Source of the DNA: Vulcanimicrobiota bacterium
GTDB lineage: Bacteria; Vulcanimicrobiota; Vulcanimicrobiia; Vulcanimicrobiales; Vulcanimicrobiaceae
Assembly (NCBI GenBank): GCA_013036105.1
Contig: JAAXCX010000005.1
Location: 1-64,000 of the forward strand
Length of the DNA: 64,000 bases
Reading direction: 5' to 3'
The notes under the pieces are model-generated. The model saw only the letters and a program-made list of their open reading frames with translations. It was not told the DNA's origin and searched no databases. The position numbers were made by a program, and so were the translations under genes. Each line of letters starts with the position of its first letter. Positions within the stretch are counted from its first letter, which is position 1. This document shows, one piece after another, positions 49,750 through 58,830 of this stretch.

Positions 49750-52700
49750 TTAGGCGGGAACTGGGGGTTCGCCTTCAGGCAGACCGAGCTCCGGCAAGTC
49801 GGCTGGGAACCTGCGCAAGCCCTTGCGCCGCAAAACCCACGACTTCACGATAACATAGAGCACAGGCGTAATTGCTAAGTTTAGGATCGTCGAAACGACC
49901 ATGCCGCCGAAGACCGCCGTTCCGAGCGAATGGCGGGCCGCGCTGCCGGCGCCGCTTGCAAAAACCAGCGGCGTTACGGCGATGATGAACGCAAGCGACG
50001 TCATCAAGATGGGCCGCAGCCGGGTCTGCGCGGCGCGGGATGCCGCGGTGATGAGATCTGCGCCTTGCGCCAATTGCTGATTTGCAAACTCCACGATAAG
50101 AATGGCGCTCTTACTCGCCAGCCCGATCAGCATGACGAAGCCGACCTGCGCGTAGGCGTCGCTTGCGATGTGGCGCACATCGAGGAAGACGAGAGCGCCG
50201 AGAATGGCGACCGGCACGGCGAGTAGCACGATGAACGGATCGACGAAGCTTTCATACTGAGCGGCAAGCACCAGGAACACGAAGACGATGCCGACTCCGA
50301 AAATCAGCGCCGAAAGCACCCCGCCTTCGATTTCCTCGCGCGAAATGCCCGACCACTCATAACTCACCCCGGGCGGATCGATCTGCGCGGCGAGTTTTTC
50401 CATTGCCGCGATCGCTTGTCCGGAGCCTTTGCCCGCGGCTGCCGATCCGTTGATTTCGATCGAGCGGTAGAGATTGTAGTGGTTGATAATAGGCGATGAA
50501 AGGCCGAGCTTCGTCTGCGCGATGCCGCCGAGCGGAACCATGCCACCGTCTTTCGAGCGCACGTACAGATATTGCAGTGACTGCATGCTGTTGCGGAACG
50601 GTTCTTCGGCCTGAACCATGACGCGGTACGAGCGGTTGAGATAGTCGAAGTCGTTGACGTAAAATGATCCGAGATCGGTCTGCATCGTGTTGAAGACGTC
50701 GGTCAGCGAGACGCCGATCGACTTGGCCTTCTCGCGGTCGACGTGGATTTGCATCTGCGGCGAATTGATGCGGAATGTCGTAAAGACATTGAGCAGATCC
50801 GGATCTTTATTCCCGAGCCCCATGTAACCGAACGCCGTGCCCATGAGCGCGGGCAGCCCGACGTTGCCGCGATCTTCCAATTCGAATTGAAAACCGCCGA
50901 AATTTCCAACGCCTTGAATCGCCGGCAGATTGAATGCGAACACTTGCGCATCGGGGATGCCGAAGAATTGCATTTGAATGCGCTGCAGCAGCGCCGGCAG
51001 CGAATGCTGACCTCCGCGGCGCTGCGACCACGGCGCCAGTCGCGCGAAGAGAATGCCACGATTGGGGCCACTTCCGGTGAAACTGAAACCCGAGACGTCG
51101 AAGACGTGCACGATCTCCGGCTGTTTGCTGAGGATGGCCTCAACGCGTTTTGCCACGCTCAGTTCGTGCGCGAGCGACGAACCTTCCGGAGCTTGAATCG
51201 TTACGACGAAAAATCCCTGATCTTCGTCGGGAATAAACGCCGTCGGCGCGGTACGGAAGAGGAAGAACGTCGCGAGCAGCGCGCCGAGGAAGAGCGCCGC
51301 CACCAGATAGCGCGCGCGCATCATTTTCGGCAGCGTGTCGCGGTACCAACCGCGGAAGGCGTCCAAGCCACGGTTGAAAATCACGAAGAGCGGAAAGTGT
51401 GAGTGGTAGTCGCGCCGGAGCATGCGCGCGGACATGACCGGCGTCAGCGTGAGCGACGCAAAGAGCGAGATGGTAATTGACGCAGCGATTGTCATCGCGA
51501 ACTGGCGGTAGAGTTGTCCGGTCGTTCCCGGAAAAAATGCGACCGGCACGAAAACCGCCAGCAGCACAAGCGACGACGCTACGACCGCACCTTGAACCTC
51601 GCGCATGGCCGCGGCGGCGCCTTCGTTTCCGGTCATGCCTTTCTCTTGAATAAAGCGCGCGATGTTTTCGATGACGACGATCGCGTCGTCAACCACCAAT
51701 CCGGTCGCGAGCGTCAAGCCGAAAAGCGTGATGGTATTGATGGTGAAGCCGAAGAGCTTCATCACGAAGAACGTGCCGATCAGCGAGATCGGAAGCGTGA
51801 CGGCCGGAATGACCGTTGAGCGCGGATCTTGCAAGAAAAGATAGATGACCGCGATGACCAGGAAGATCGAAAGCAGCAGCGTCCAGATGACTTCGCGGAT
51901 CGATTCGTTCACGAACTCCGAACTATCGAAGGCCATCTCCCAGGTCACACCGGGCGGAAACGTCTTCTGTAACTCGTCCATTTGCGCGCGCACGCCTTGG
52001 GAGACTTGCAGTGCGTTGGCCGTCGGAAGTTGCAGCACGCCCATGCCGACGACGTTTTTGTTTCCGTCGAATGAGATGACGCTCGAGTAATCTTCGGCGC
52101 CGATCTCGATGCGGGCCACGTCGCCCAGGCGCGTAAAGCCGCCGTTCGGATCGGCGCGAATGATAATATTGCGGAACTGATCGGGAGTGCTTAGGCGTCC
52201 CTCGGCGTGCACGCTGATGGTAAACGGCTGGTTGGAGGCCTCGGGAGCGCTGCCGATACTGCCGGCGGCGACTTCAACATTTTGTTCTTGCAACGAGCCG
52301 ATGACGTCGGAGATGGCGAGCCCGCGCGCTTGCAGCTGCAGCGGATTGACCCACACGCGCATCGCATAGCGCCGCTGTCCGAAGATGATGACGTTGCTCA
52401 CGCCCGTCACGCGTTTGAGCGCGTTGACGACGTTGAGCTCCGCGAAGTTGCTTAAGAAGAGCTGGTTGTATTGTTTGTTGGTCGAGCGCAACGCCAGCGC
52501 CATCGCGAACGTGCCAGAATTTTTCGAGACGGTGACGCCGGTCTGCTTGACTTCGTTCGGCAGTCGTCCGAGCGCCGATTGCACCGCATTCTGCACGTCG
52601 CTCGCCGCTGTGTCGAGATTCGTGCCGAGATTAAAGGTAGCCGTGATTGAGCTGGTGCCGTTGTCGGAACTCGTCGAGGTGACGTAGCGCAGGCCCTCGA

Positions 52701-52914
52701 CGCCGTTAACGGCTTGTTCGAGCGGCGTGGTGACGGCCGACTCGACCGCCTGCGCGTTGGCGCCCGTGTAGTTGGCGCTGATCGTTACGACCGGCGGCGC
52801 GATCTGCGGGTATTGGGCGATCGGCAAAGTCGGGATGACGATAAGTCCCGCGATGACGATGACCAGTGAACAGACGGCCGCGAGTATCGGCCGCCGCAAA
52901 AAGAACGGTGTCAC
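49750..52914 (-). CDS. RND multidrug efflux transporter, HAE-1 (AcrB/MexB) family
   Basis: A 1054-residue inner-membrane pump, normal length. It has the twelve-helix pattern with two large periplasmic loops; LDAFRGWYR is a coupling loop and the proton relay Asp pair lies in ATGLVVDDAIVVIENI (about 397-412). Start is the GTG nine bases after lipA. Usually such pumps need a membrane-fusion adaptor (AcrA) and an outer-membrane channel (TolC); neither is recognised here. The outer-membrane protein downstream is not TolC-like. Substrate unknown. Confidence 0.93.
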   Translation of the reverse strand: MTPFFLRRPILAAVCSLVIVIAGLIVIPTLPIAQYPQIAPPVVTISANYTGANAQAVESAVTTPLEQAVNGVEGLRYVTSTSSDNGTSSITATFNLGTNLDTAASDVQNAVQSALGRLPNEVKQTGVTVSKNSGTFAMALALRSTNKQYNQLFLSNFAELNVVNALKRVTGVSNVIIFGQRRYAMRVWVNPLQLQARGLAISDVIGSLQEQNVEVAAGSIGSAPEASNQPFTISVHAEGRLSTPDQFRNIIIRADPNGGFTRLGDVARIEIGAEDYSSVISFDGNKNVVGMGVLQLPTANALQVSQGVRAQMDELQKTFPPGVTWEMAFDSSEFVNESIREVIWTLLLSIFLVIAVIYLFLQDPRSTVIPAVTLPISLIGTFFVMKLFGFTINTITLFGLTLATGLVVDDAIVVIENIARFIQEKGMTGNEGAAAAMREVQGAVVASSLVLLAVFVPVAFFPGTTGQLYRQFAMTIAASITISLFASLTLTPVMSARMLRRDYHSHFPLFVIFNRGLDAFRGWYRDTLPKMMRARYLVAALFLGALLATFFLFRTAPTAFIPDEDQGFFVVTIQAPEGSSLAHELSVAKRVEAILSKQPEIVHVFDVSGFSFTGSGPNRGILFARLAPWSQRRGGQHSLPALLQRIQMQFFGIPDAQVFAFNLPAIQGVGNFGGFQFELEDRGNVGLPALMGTAFGYMGLGNKDPDLLNVFTTFRINSPQMQIHVDREKAKSIGVSLTDVFNTMQTDLGSFYVNDFDYLNRSYRVMVQAEEPFRNSMQSLQYLYVRSKDGGMVPLGGIAQTKLGLSSPIINHYNLYRSIEINGSAAAGKGSGQAIAAMEKLAAQIDPPGVSYEWSGISREEIEGGVLSALIFGVGIVFVFLVLAAQYESFVDPFIVLLAVPVAILGALVFLDVRHIASDAYAQVGFVMLIGLASKSAILIVEFANQQLAQGADLITAASRAAQTRLRPILMTSLAFIIAVTPLVFASGAGSAARHSLGTAVFGGMVVSTILNLAITPVLYVIVKSWVLRRKGLRRFPADLPELGLPEGEPPVPA

Positions 52915-52923
52915 TCTTATGCG

Positions 52924-53805
52924 CTAGGCAAAAGCCTGCTCGGCGTGATACGAGCTGCGCGAGAGCGGGCTCGAAACGACTTGGTGAAAGCCTTTGGTGC
53001 GCGCGACCTCGCCGAGCTGCGCGAATTTCTGCGGATGGACGAAGGTTTCGACCGGCAGATGTTTTTTCGTGGGCTGCAAGTACTGGCCCATCGTGAAGAT
53101 GTCCACGCCAGCGGAGCGGGCGTCGTCCATGACTTGTTCGATCTCTTCGTCGGTTTCGCCCAGACCGAGCATGATTGAGGTCTTCGTGTAACGGTCGGGC
53201 GCGCGTTGCTTGGCGTGCCGCATGATGCTCAGCGATTGGTCGTACTTGGCGCGCTTGTCGCGGACGCGCGGCGTGAGCCGGCGCACCGTTTCGAGGTTGT
53301 GCGCGAAGACGTCGGGCTTGGCGTCGAGCACAATGTCGAGCGCGTTTAAGTCGCCGCGATAGTCGCCGCTCAGGATTTCTACACGCGATCCGGGCACGCG
53401 CTCGTGGATCTCCCGCACCGTGTTTGCGAAGATGAGCGCGCCTCCGTCGGCCAGATCGTCGCGATCAACCGCGGTCAGCACCAAATATTTCCAGCCGAGA
53501 TCGCGCACCGCTTCGGCTACGCGCACCGGCTCCATCCAATCAACAACGCCCTTCGGGTTGCCGGTCTTTACGCTGCAGAAACGGCAGCCGCGCGTACACG
53601 TATCGCCCAGAATCATGATCGTCGCCGTGCCGGCGCCCCAGCATTCCGCCAGGTTCGGGCACATCGCTTCTTGGCAGACGGTATTTAAGCGCAGCCCCGT
53701 TACTTCGCGCTTCACGCGCTCGTAGTCGTCGCCGTGCGGCAGTTTCACTTTCAGCCATTCGGGCTTCGGCACGCGCCGCTCGCGGGTCAGGTCGACGTGT
53801 ATCAT
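52924..53805 (-). CDS. lipA: Lipoyl synthase
   Basis: A 293-residue radical SAM enzyme that inserts two sulfurs into octanoyl-lipoyl domains. Radical-SAM cysteines: CTRGCRFC; auxiliary cluster cysteines: VCQEAMCPNLAEC; C-terminal RSSYHAEQAF supplies the serine ligand. ATG overlaps the lipB stop, so the pair is coupled. An upstream extension into lipB is rejected. It works with gcvH and lpdA in this window. Confidence 0.96.
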   Translation of the reverse strand: MIHVDLTRERRVPKPEWLKVKLPHGDDYERVKREVTGLRLNTVCQEAMCPNLAECWGAGTATIMILGDTCTRGCRFCSVKTGNPKGVVDWMEPVRVAEAVRDLGWKYLVLTAVDRDDLADGGALIFANTVREIHERVPGSRVEILSGDYRGDLNALDIVLDAKPDVFAHNLETVRRLTPRVRDKRAKYDQSLSIMRHAKQRAPDRYTKTSIMLGLGETDEEIEQVMDDARSAGVDIFTMGQYLQPTKKHLPVETFVHPQKFAQLGEVARTKGFHQVVSSPLSRSSYHAEQAFA

Positions 53806-54458
53806 GCGACCGCCTCCGACGAGGCCCGCGTGAAGCCAAAAGCTTTTTCGAAAGCGTCGAGCAACGCGTCGCGTGCCTCGGCGATCGAAACGGCGCGGCC
53901 TGCTTCCTTCGAGAGGCTCGTCAGTCCGCGATCGGTTAAACCGCACGGATTGATGAGCGAGTCGTAGCTCAAATCGTTGGAGACATTGAGCGCGATGCCG
54001 TGCATGGACGTCATCTTTCTTACAGACAAGCCGATCGCGCAGAGCTGATCGTTGCCAACCCACACGCCGGCGTGATCCGCGTGCTGCTCGCCACGCACGC
54101 CGAACTTCGCGCACGCTTGGATAACGGCGCTCTCAAGGGCACGCACAAGCGGAACGACTTCGCGAAAGCGCGCCAAGCGCCGGATAGGGTAGACGACGAG
54201 TTGCCCAGGACCGTGATAGGTGACGTCGCCGCCGCGTTCGATCTCGACGAGGTCCACGCCCCGCTGCGCCAGCGCTTCCTTAGAAAGAAGGACGTTGCCG
54301 GACTTAGCGTTGCGGCCAAGCGTGACAACGGGCGGATGCTCGACGAAAATCCACGTCTCGGGGTCTTGGCCTTTGCCGACCCGTTCGTGTAACTCGTGCT
54401 GCATCTGCCAGATCTCGCGATAAGGCCGCAGCCCGAGATCGAGCACCCTGGCGTTCAT
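53802..54458 (-). CDS. lipB: Octanoyl-[acyl-carrier-protein]-protein octanoyltransferase
   Basis: A 218-residue enzyme moving octanoate from ACP to lipoyl domains. RGGDVTYHGPGQLVVYPI (about 75-92) is the signature; the catalytic Cys172 (NPCGL) and Lys148 (VRKMTSMHG) are present. AAGGG four bases before the ATG. It follows lpdA by 15 bases and overlaps lipA. Confidence 0.95.
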   Translation of the reverse strand: MNARVLDLGLRPYREIWQMQHELHERVGKGQDPETWIFVEHPPVVTLGRNAKSGNVLLSKEALAQRGVDLVEIERGGDVTYHGPGQLVVYPIRRLARFREVVPLVRALESAVIQACAKFGVRGEQHADHAGVWVGNDQLCAIGLSVRKMTSMHGIALNVSNDLSYDSLINPCGLTDRGLTSLSKEAGRAVSIAEARDALLDAFEKAFGFTRASSEAVA

Positions 54459-54473
54459 TCAGCCCTTAGAATC

Positions 54474-55925
54474 TTATTTTGCAGCCGCCGGTTGCGGGGC
54501 TTTAGGCTTGGGGTTCACGATGTGGATCGCTTTGCCGTGGGCGGCTTCGGCCGCTTCCATGATGCCCTCGGTCAGCGTGGGGTGCGGATGAATGGAGAGG
54601 CCGATGTCTTCGAGCGTCGCGCCCATCTCGAGCGCGATCACGCCTTCGCCGATCAGGGATTCCGCTTGCGGCGCCACGATGTGCATGCCGAGCAGCATGT
54701 CGGTTTTTGCGTCGCCGACGAGTTTGATCAATCCGTCGGTATCGTTCATCGTCCGCGCGCGGCCGCTGGCTTTCTGCGGAAACTTACCGATGCGTACCTC
54801 GTGGCCGGCGGCTTTGGCCTCTTCTTCCGAAAGTCCGACAGTTGCCACTTCCGGATCGGTGTAGACGCAATTGGGAATCGCGACCGGATCGAAGGCGGCA
54901 GACTTATCACCGGCGATCACTTCGGCCGCGATGACGCCTTCTTTCATGGCCTTGTGCGCGAGCAGCGGCATTCCGGCGATGTCGCCGATCGCGAAAATAT
55001 TTTTGACTTTCGTGCGGCGCTGCTGGTCGACATCGACGAATCCGCGCTCGTTGGCTTCCAGGCCCGCGGCCTGCAGGTTCAAGTTATCGCTGACGGGACG
55101 CCGGCCGACCGCCACGAGCACGCATTCGAAGTCGCGCGTTTCGTCTTTGCCGTTGGTACCCTCGCCGTTGAACGTCGCTTTGACAGTCTTGCCGTCTTTC
55201 TTGACGGCGCCGACTTTGGTGTTCAGCATGATCTCGACGCCCTGTTTTTTGAGGATGCGTCCGAGTTCTTTGCCGATCTCCAGATCGGTGCCGGTCAATA
55301 TCTGCGGCATCATCTCGACGACGAGCACCTTCGCGCCAAGGCGCGTGTAAACGGTTGCGAATTCCAAGCCGATGACGCCGCCGCCGATGATCAAAATCGT
55401 TTTCGGGACAGATTTGAGTTGCACGGCGTCATCGGAGTTGATGATCGTCTCGCCGTCGCGCGGCCATGCCTTCACGTCGACCGGGGCCGAGCCGGTGGCG
55501 ATCACGGCGTACTCCGCCTTAATCGTGTCGGTGCCGCCCTCTTTGGTCTTGACGGTTATTTCCGTCGCGCTTTTAAAGGAAGCTTCGCCGTAAATGAACT
55601 GCACGTTGTTGAATTTGAAGAGCTGCTTTACGCCGCCGACGTTTGCGTTGACAACCTCGGTCTTGAACTTGGCGACGCCTTCGCGATCGACTTCCGCCTT
55701 GGGCACTTTGAGCCCGAGCGCGTCCGCATGATCGATCTGCCACACGATCTCGCCGACGTGCAATAGTGCTTTTGTCGGAATGCATCCCCAATTCAAGCAA
55801 ACGCCGCCCGCCTCGTCGCGGTCCACGCAAATGACTTTCTTCCCGAGTTGCCCTAACCTGATCGCGGCGTGGTAGCCGCCCGGGCCCGCGCCGATCACGA
55901 CGGCGTCGACTTGATGCTCTGCCAT
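54474..55925 (-). CDS. lpdA: Dihydrolipoyl dehydrogenase (E3/L-protein)
   Basis: A 483-residue flavoprotein that reoxidises dihydrolipoyl groups. The FAD loop VIGAGPGGYHAAIRLGQLGK is at 10-29, the redox disulfide Cys43/Cys48 in GVCLNWGCIP, and the NAD loop ILIIGGGVIGLEFA in the middle; the C-terminal HPHPTLTE supplies the active-site His. The tail ends in a Lys/Pro-rich stretch. It starts the lpdA-lipB-lipA run, a lipoate module for gcvH and perhaps 2-oxo acid dehydrogenases elsewhere. Its ATG overlaps the mutY ATG by two bases on the opposite strand. Confidence 0.96.
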   Translation of the reverse strand: MAEHQVDAVVIGAGPGGYHAAIRLGQLGKKVICVDRDEAGGVCLNWGCIPTKALLHVGEIVWQIDHADALGLKVPKAEVDREGVAKFKTEVVNANVGGVKQLFKFNNVQFIYGEASFKSATEITVKTKEGGTDTIKAEYAVIATGSAPVDVKAWPRDGETIINSDDAVQLKSVPKTILIIGGGVIGLEFATVYTRLGAKVLVVEMMPQILTGTDLEIGKELGRILKKQGVEIMLNTKVGAVKKDGKTVKATFNGEGTNGKDETRDFECVLVAVGRRPVSDNLNLQAAGLEANERGFVDVDQQRRTKVKNIFAIGDIAGMPLLAHKAMKEGVIAAEVIAGDKSAAFDPVAIPNCVYTDPEVATVGLSEEEAKAAGHEVRIGKFPQKASGRARTMNDTDGLIKLVGDAKTDMLLGMHIVAPQAESLIGEGVIALEMGATLEDIGLSIHPHPTLTEGIMEAAEAAHGKAIHIVNPKPKAPQPAAAK

Positions 55926-56823
55926 GAAATTCGGCTTCGACGGGCCCGTGCGCGCCTCCGCCGAAGCACCGGGCGTGAAGCCGGTTCAGCGACGATTGCT
56001 TTCTTGGTACGCGAAAAACGGCCGGAGCCACTTGCCATGGCGCAAAACGCGCGACCCTTACCGCGTTCTGGTCAGCGAGTTCATGCTGCAGCAGACGCAA
56101 GTCGATCGCGTCCTGCCGAAATATCGAGCGTTTCTCAAACGCTTCCCGAATATGCGAACTTTGGCCGCGGCGTCGCTGGCCGACGTGATCCGCGAATGGC
56201 AAGGGCTGGGTTACAATTCCCGTGCGTTGCGATTGAAACGGATCGCGGAAGAAATTGTCACGCGATTCCAGGGCGCCGTGCCGCGTGACGTCGAGTCTTT
56301 GCGCCGGCTGAACGGTATCGGTCCCTACACGGCCGCTGCATTGAGAACGTTTGCGTTTGAATACGATGACGCTGCCGTGGATACGAACGTGCGCCGCGTC
56401 GTGCAGCGCTTAACGCTCGGTACGGAAGAACCGCAAGCGTTCGTCCCCCGCGGCCGGGGACACGATTGGAATTCGGCGCTGATGGATTTCGGCGCCACGG
56501 TTTGCACCGCGCGCGCGCCGAAGTGCGCGATCTGTCCGCTGAAATCGCTTTGCCCTTCCTTTCCGGTCGAGCCGGCCGAGCTCAAACGCTCGCCGCCTAA
56601 AGCGAAGACCTTGCCGTTCGAACAGACGGCCCGGTTCGCGCGCGGACGAATCATCGACCGTTTGCGGAACCTGCCTCCCGGCAGGCGCGTCTCGTTGCTC
56701 GCCTTGCACCGTGAGCTGGCGCTGCCGGGCCGCTCGGCTCAGGACGTCACGATGCTCGTCGAAGCGCTCGCGCGCGACGGACTCGTTACCGTCCGCAAAA
56801 GGCAGGTCGCCCTTACCGACTAG
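55924..56823 (+). CDS. mutY: A/G-specific adenine glycosylase
   Basis: A 299-residue base-excision enzyme that removes adenine mispaired with 8-oxoguanine. SEFMLQQTQVDRVLPKY (catalytic Glu), the helix-hairpin-helix NGIGPYTAAALRTFA, VDTNVRRVVQRL (catalytic Asp) and the cluster CTARAPKCAICPLKSLC (C-x6-C-x2-C-x5-C) are all present. It lacks a NUDIX-like recognition domain and ends with a short winged-helix-like tail, like actinobacterial MutY. GTG 55948 or GTG 55975 (start of the conserved region) would give a shorter protein and avoid overlap with lpdA. Confidence 0.9.
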   Translation: MKFGFDGPVRASAEAPGVKPVQRRLLSWYAKNGRSHLPWRKTRDPYRVLVSEFMLQQTQVDRVLPKYRAFLKRFPNMRTLAAASLADVIREWQGLGYNSRALRLKRIAEEIVTRFQGAVPRDVESLRRLNGIGPYTAAALRTFAFEYDDAAVDTNVRRVVQRLTLGTEEPQAFVPRGRGHDWNSALMDFGATVCTARAPKCAICPLKSLCPSFPVEPAELKRSPPKAKTLPFEQTARFARGRIIDRLRNLPPGRRVSLLALHRELALPGRSAQDVTMLVEALARDGLVTVRKRQVALTD

Positions 56824-56825
56824 CG

Positions 56826-56831
56826 TACATT
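56826..56831 (+). promoter_or_regulatory. Predicted -10 box of the first S9 peptidase, leaderless
   Basis: TACATT ends seven bases before the ATG at 56839, only three bases after the mutY stop. No Shine-Dalgarno. Confidence 0.45.
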
Positions 56832-56838
56832 CGTCCCG

Positions 56839-58830
56839 ATGCGCTTAGCAATAATCGCTGCGATTTCTATCGCGGCTTTGTTCCCGGCGGCGGCCTCCGC
56901 TCGTACCATCGACTTTAGCGACGTTCGCAATATCGTTTCGCTCAGCAGTCCGCAAATTTCACCGGACGGAAAGCGAATTGTCTTCGTGCGTTCACGTCCG
57001 GACTTCGCGAAAGATCGCTCGCAAAGCGATCTGATGCTGATGGACGTGAAGACCAAGAAAGTCCGGCAGATCACGTTCAATCGCCGCGGATTAGCTTCAC
57101 CGCGCTGGTCGCCCGACGGATCGAGCATTGCGTTCTTGATGTCGACGATGGTTGAGGGCGTGACCGATCCGCAAGAAGAGATATTCGTTCTCCCGCTCGA
57201 CGGCGGAGATCCGCGGCCGGTTACCAAAGCCGAGCAAGGCGTTGACGGATTTGCCTGGAGCCCCAACGGCTCGCAGTTCGCCTTCATCACGCAGGATCCG
57301 AATCCGTACAAGAAACAAGTCGAAGCGCATAACGACGCATTTGAAGTAGGCGCGAACGATTATCTGCACACCGAAGCATCCATCCCGTCGCATCTTTGGA
57401 CGATCGGAAGCAACGGCGGCACGTCTAAACGCCTGACGAGCGGCTCGTGGAGCTTGGGCACCGTCGATCCCGGCGCCACGTCGGATATCTCGTGGTCGCC
57501 CGATGGTAAGAAGATTGCGATCATTCATTTTCCGACGCCGCTGATCGGCGATTCCTTGGGTGCGGTCATCGATATTGTTGATGCGCGGACGGGAAAGCGA
57601 AGCCCGTTAACCGGCAACAAAGGTTTGGAAGGCTCGCCTGATTTTGCGCCGGCCGGAAATCTGATCGCGTATTCGCGCAACGCCAACGGCGACGACACCA
57701 AAGGAAATGCCATCTACGTCACGCATATCGGCGGCGGACCCGGCAAAGATATTCGCGCGCACATCGATCGCACAATTAACGGTACGGCTTGGGATCCGAG
57801 CGGCAAAGCGCTGTGGCTCTTCGGACCTGACAGATCGAATGTCGCTGCATGGTACGTCACCTTAGGCGGATCGACGCAGCGCGTCAACCTGGGAAATGTC
57901 GCGATCTCGCAAACCGGTCCGGTCGCGCGCAAGACGGGCGCGCTTGCGTTCACCGGTACGACGACCAATCATCCGGCTGAGCTCTATTATCTCGCGTCCC
58001 CGAAATCGACGCCGGTACGGCTAACGAATTACAACGGATTCATAACCAAGCTGCAGCTGGGCCGCGTCGTCGAGATGAATTGGAAGAACGACGGCTTCTC
58101 GGAAGACGGCGTACTGACGCTTCCGCCCAGTTACGATTCGAAGAAATCCTACCCGCTGGTGCTTATCGTCCATGGCGGACCGCAATCGGCGTCGACGTTG
58201 GTCTGGAACAGCCAGAATCAGATTTTTGCTGCGCACGGCTATCTGATCTTTAATCCCAACTACCGCGGCAGCACAAACTTAGGCGATCGTTACGAACACG
58301 CAATTTGGCATGATGCCGGCGCAGGTCCCGGACGCGACGTGATGGCGGGAATCGCGGCCGTCGAGAAAGCTTATAAGGTAGACACGAGCCGTATGGCGGT
58401 CACGGGCTGGTCGTACGGCGGTTACATGACCTCGTGGATGACCGGCCACTACAATATTTGGAAAGCGGCTGTCGCCGGCGCGGCGCTCAATGACTGGTTC
58501 GACGACTACAACGAAGCGTTTTACGTTTACACCGACGTCCCGTGGTTCGGGGGTTCGCCTTGGAATCCGAAGTATACGGCCATGTGGCGCGAGCAGTCGC
58601 CGATCACGTACGCGCAATCGATTAAGGCGCCGACGCTGATTATGGGCGACATCGGCGATAACAACGTGACGATCACCAATTCGTTCAAGATGTACCACGC
58701 GCTCAAAGACAATGGCGTGCCGGTGCAGTTCGTAGCGTATCCGGTGCACGGGCATTTTCCGAGCGATCCCGTTCGCTCCGAAGACGTCACAAAACGTTGG
58801 CTTGCCTGGGTCGACCGGTATTTGAGGTAA
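56839..58830 (+). CDS. Secreted prolyl oligopeptidase-family (S9) peptidase 1
   Basis: A 663-residue exported serine peptidase. Signal peptide about 1-21, then a beta-propeller with repeated SPDGK blades (about 30-380), then the catalytic domain. The nucleophile is Ser525 in GWSYGGYMTSW; the acid is in LIMGDIGDNN and His in VHGHFPSD. It probably degrades oligopeptides in the envelope, as acylaminoacyl- or dipeptidyl peptidases do. The next gene is a paralogue. Confidence 0.92.
   Translation: MRLAIIAAISIAALFPAAASARTIDFSDVRNIVSLSSPQISPDGKRIVFVRSRPDFAKDRSQSDLMLMDVKTKKVRQITFNRRGLASPRWSPDGSSIAFLMSTMVEGVTDPQEEIFVLPLDGGDPRPVTKAEQGVDGFAWSPNGSQFAFITQDPNPYKKQVEAHNDAFEVGANDYLHTEASIPSHLWTIGSNGGTSKRLTSGSWSLGTVDPGATSDISWSPDGKKIAIIHFPTPLIGDSLGAVIDIVDARTGKRSPLTGNKGLEGSPDFAPAGNLIAYSRNANGDDTKGNAIYVTHIGGGPGKDIRAHIDRTINGTAWDPSGKALWLFGPDRSNVAAWYVTLGGSTQRVNLGNVAISQTGPVARKTGALAFTGTTTNHPAELYYLASPKSTPVRLTNYNGFITKLQLGRVVEMNWKNDGFSEDGVLTLPPSYDSKKSYPLVLIVHGGPQSASTLVWNSQNQIFAAHGYLIFNPNYRGSTNLGDRYEHAIWHDAGAGPGRDVMAGIAAVEKAYKVDTSRMAVTGWSYGGYMTSWMTGHYNIWKAAVAGAALNDWFDDYNEAFYVYTDVPWFGGSPWNPKYTAMWREQSPITYAQSIKAPTLIMGDIGDNNVTITNSFKMYHALKDNGVPVQFVAYPVHGHFPSDPVRSEDVTKRWLAWVDRYLR

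Noticed and set aside
54396-55766. 456-codon ORF antisense to lpdA
   Set aside because: Composition typical of a shadow frame (Phe/Asp/His/Arg-rich); LpdA is complete on the other strand.
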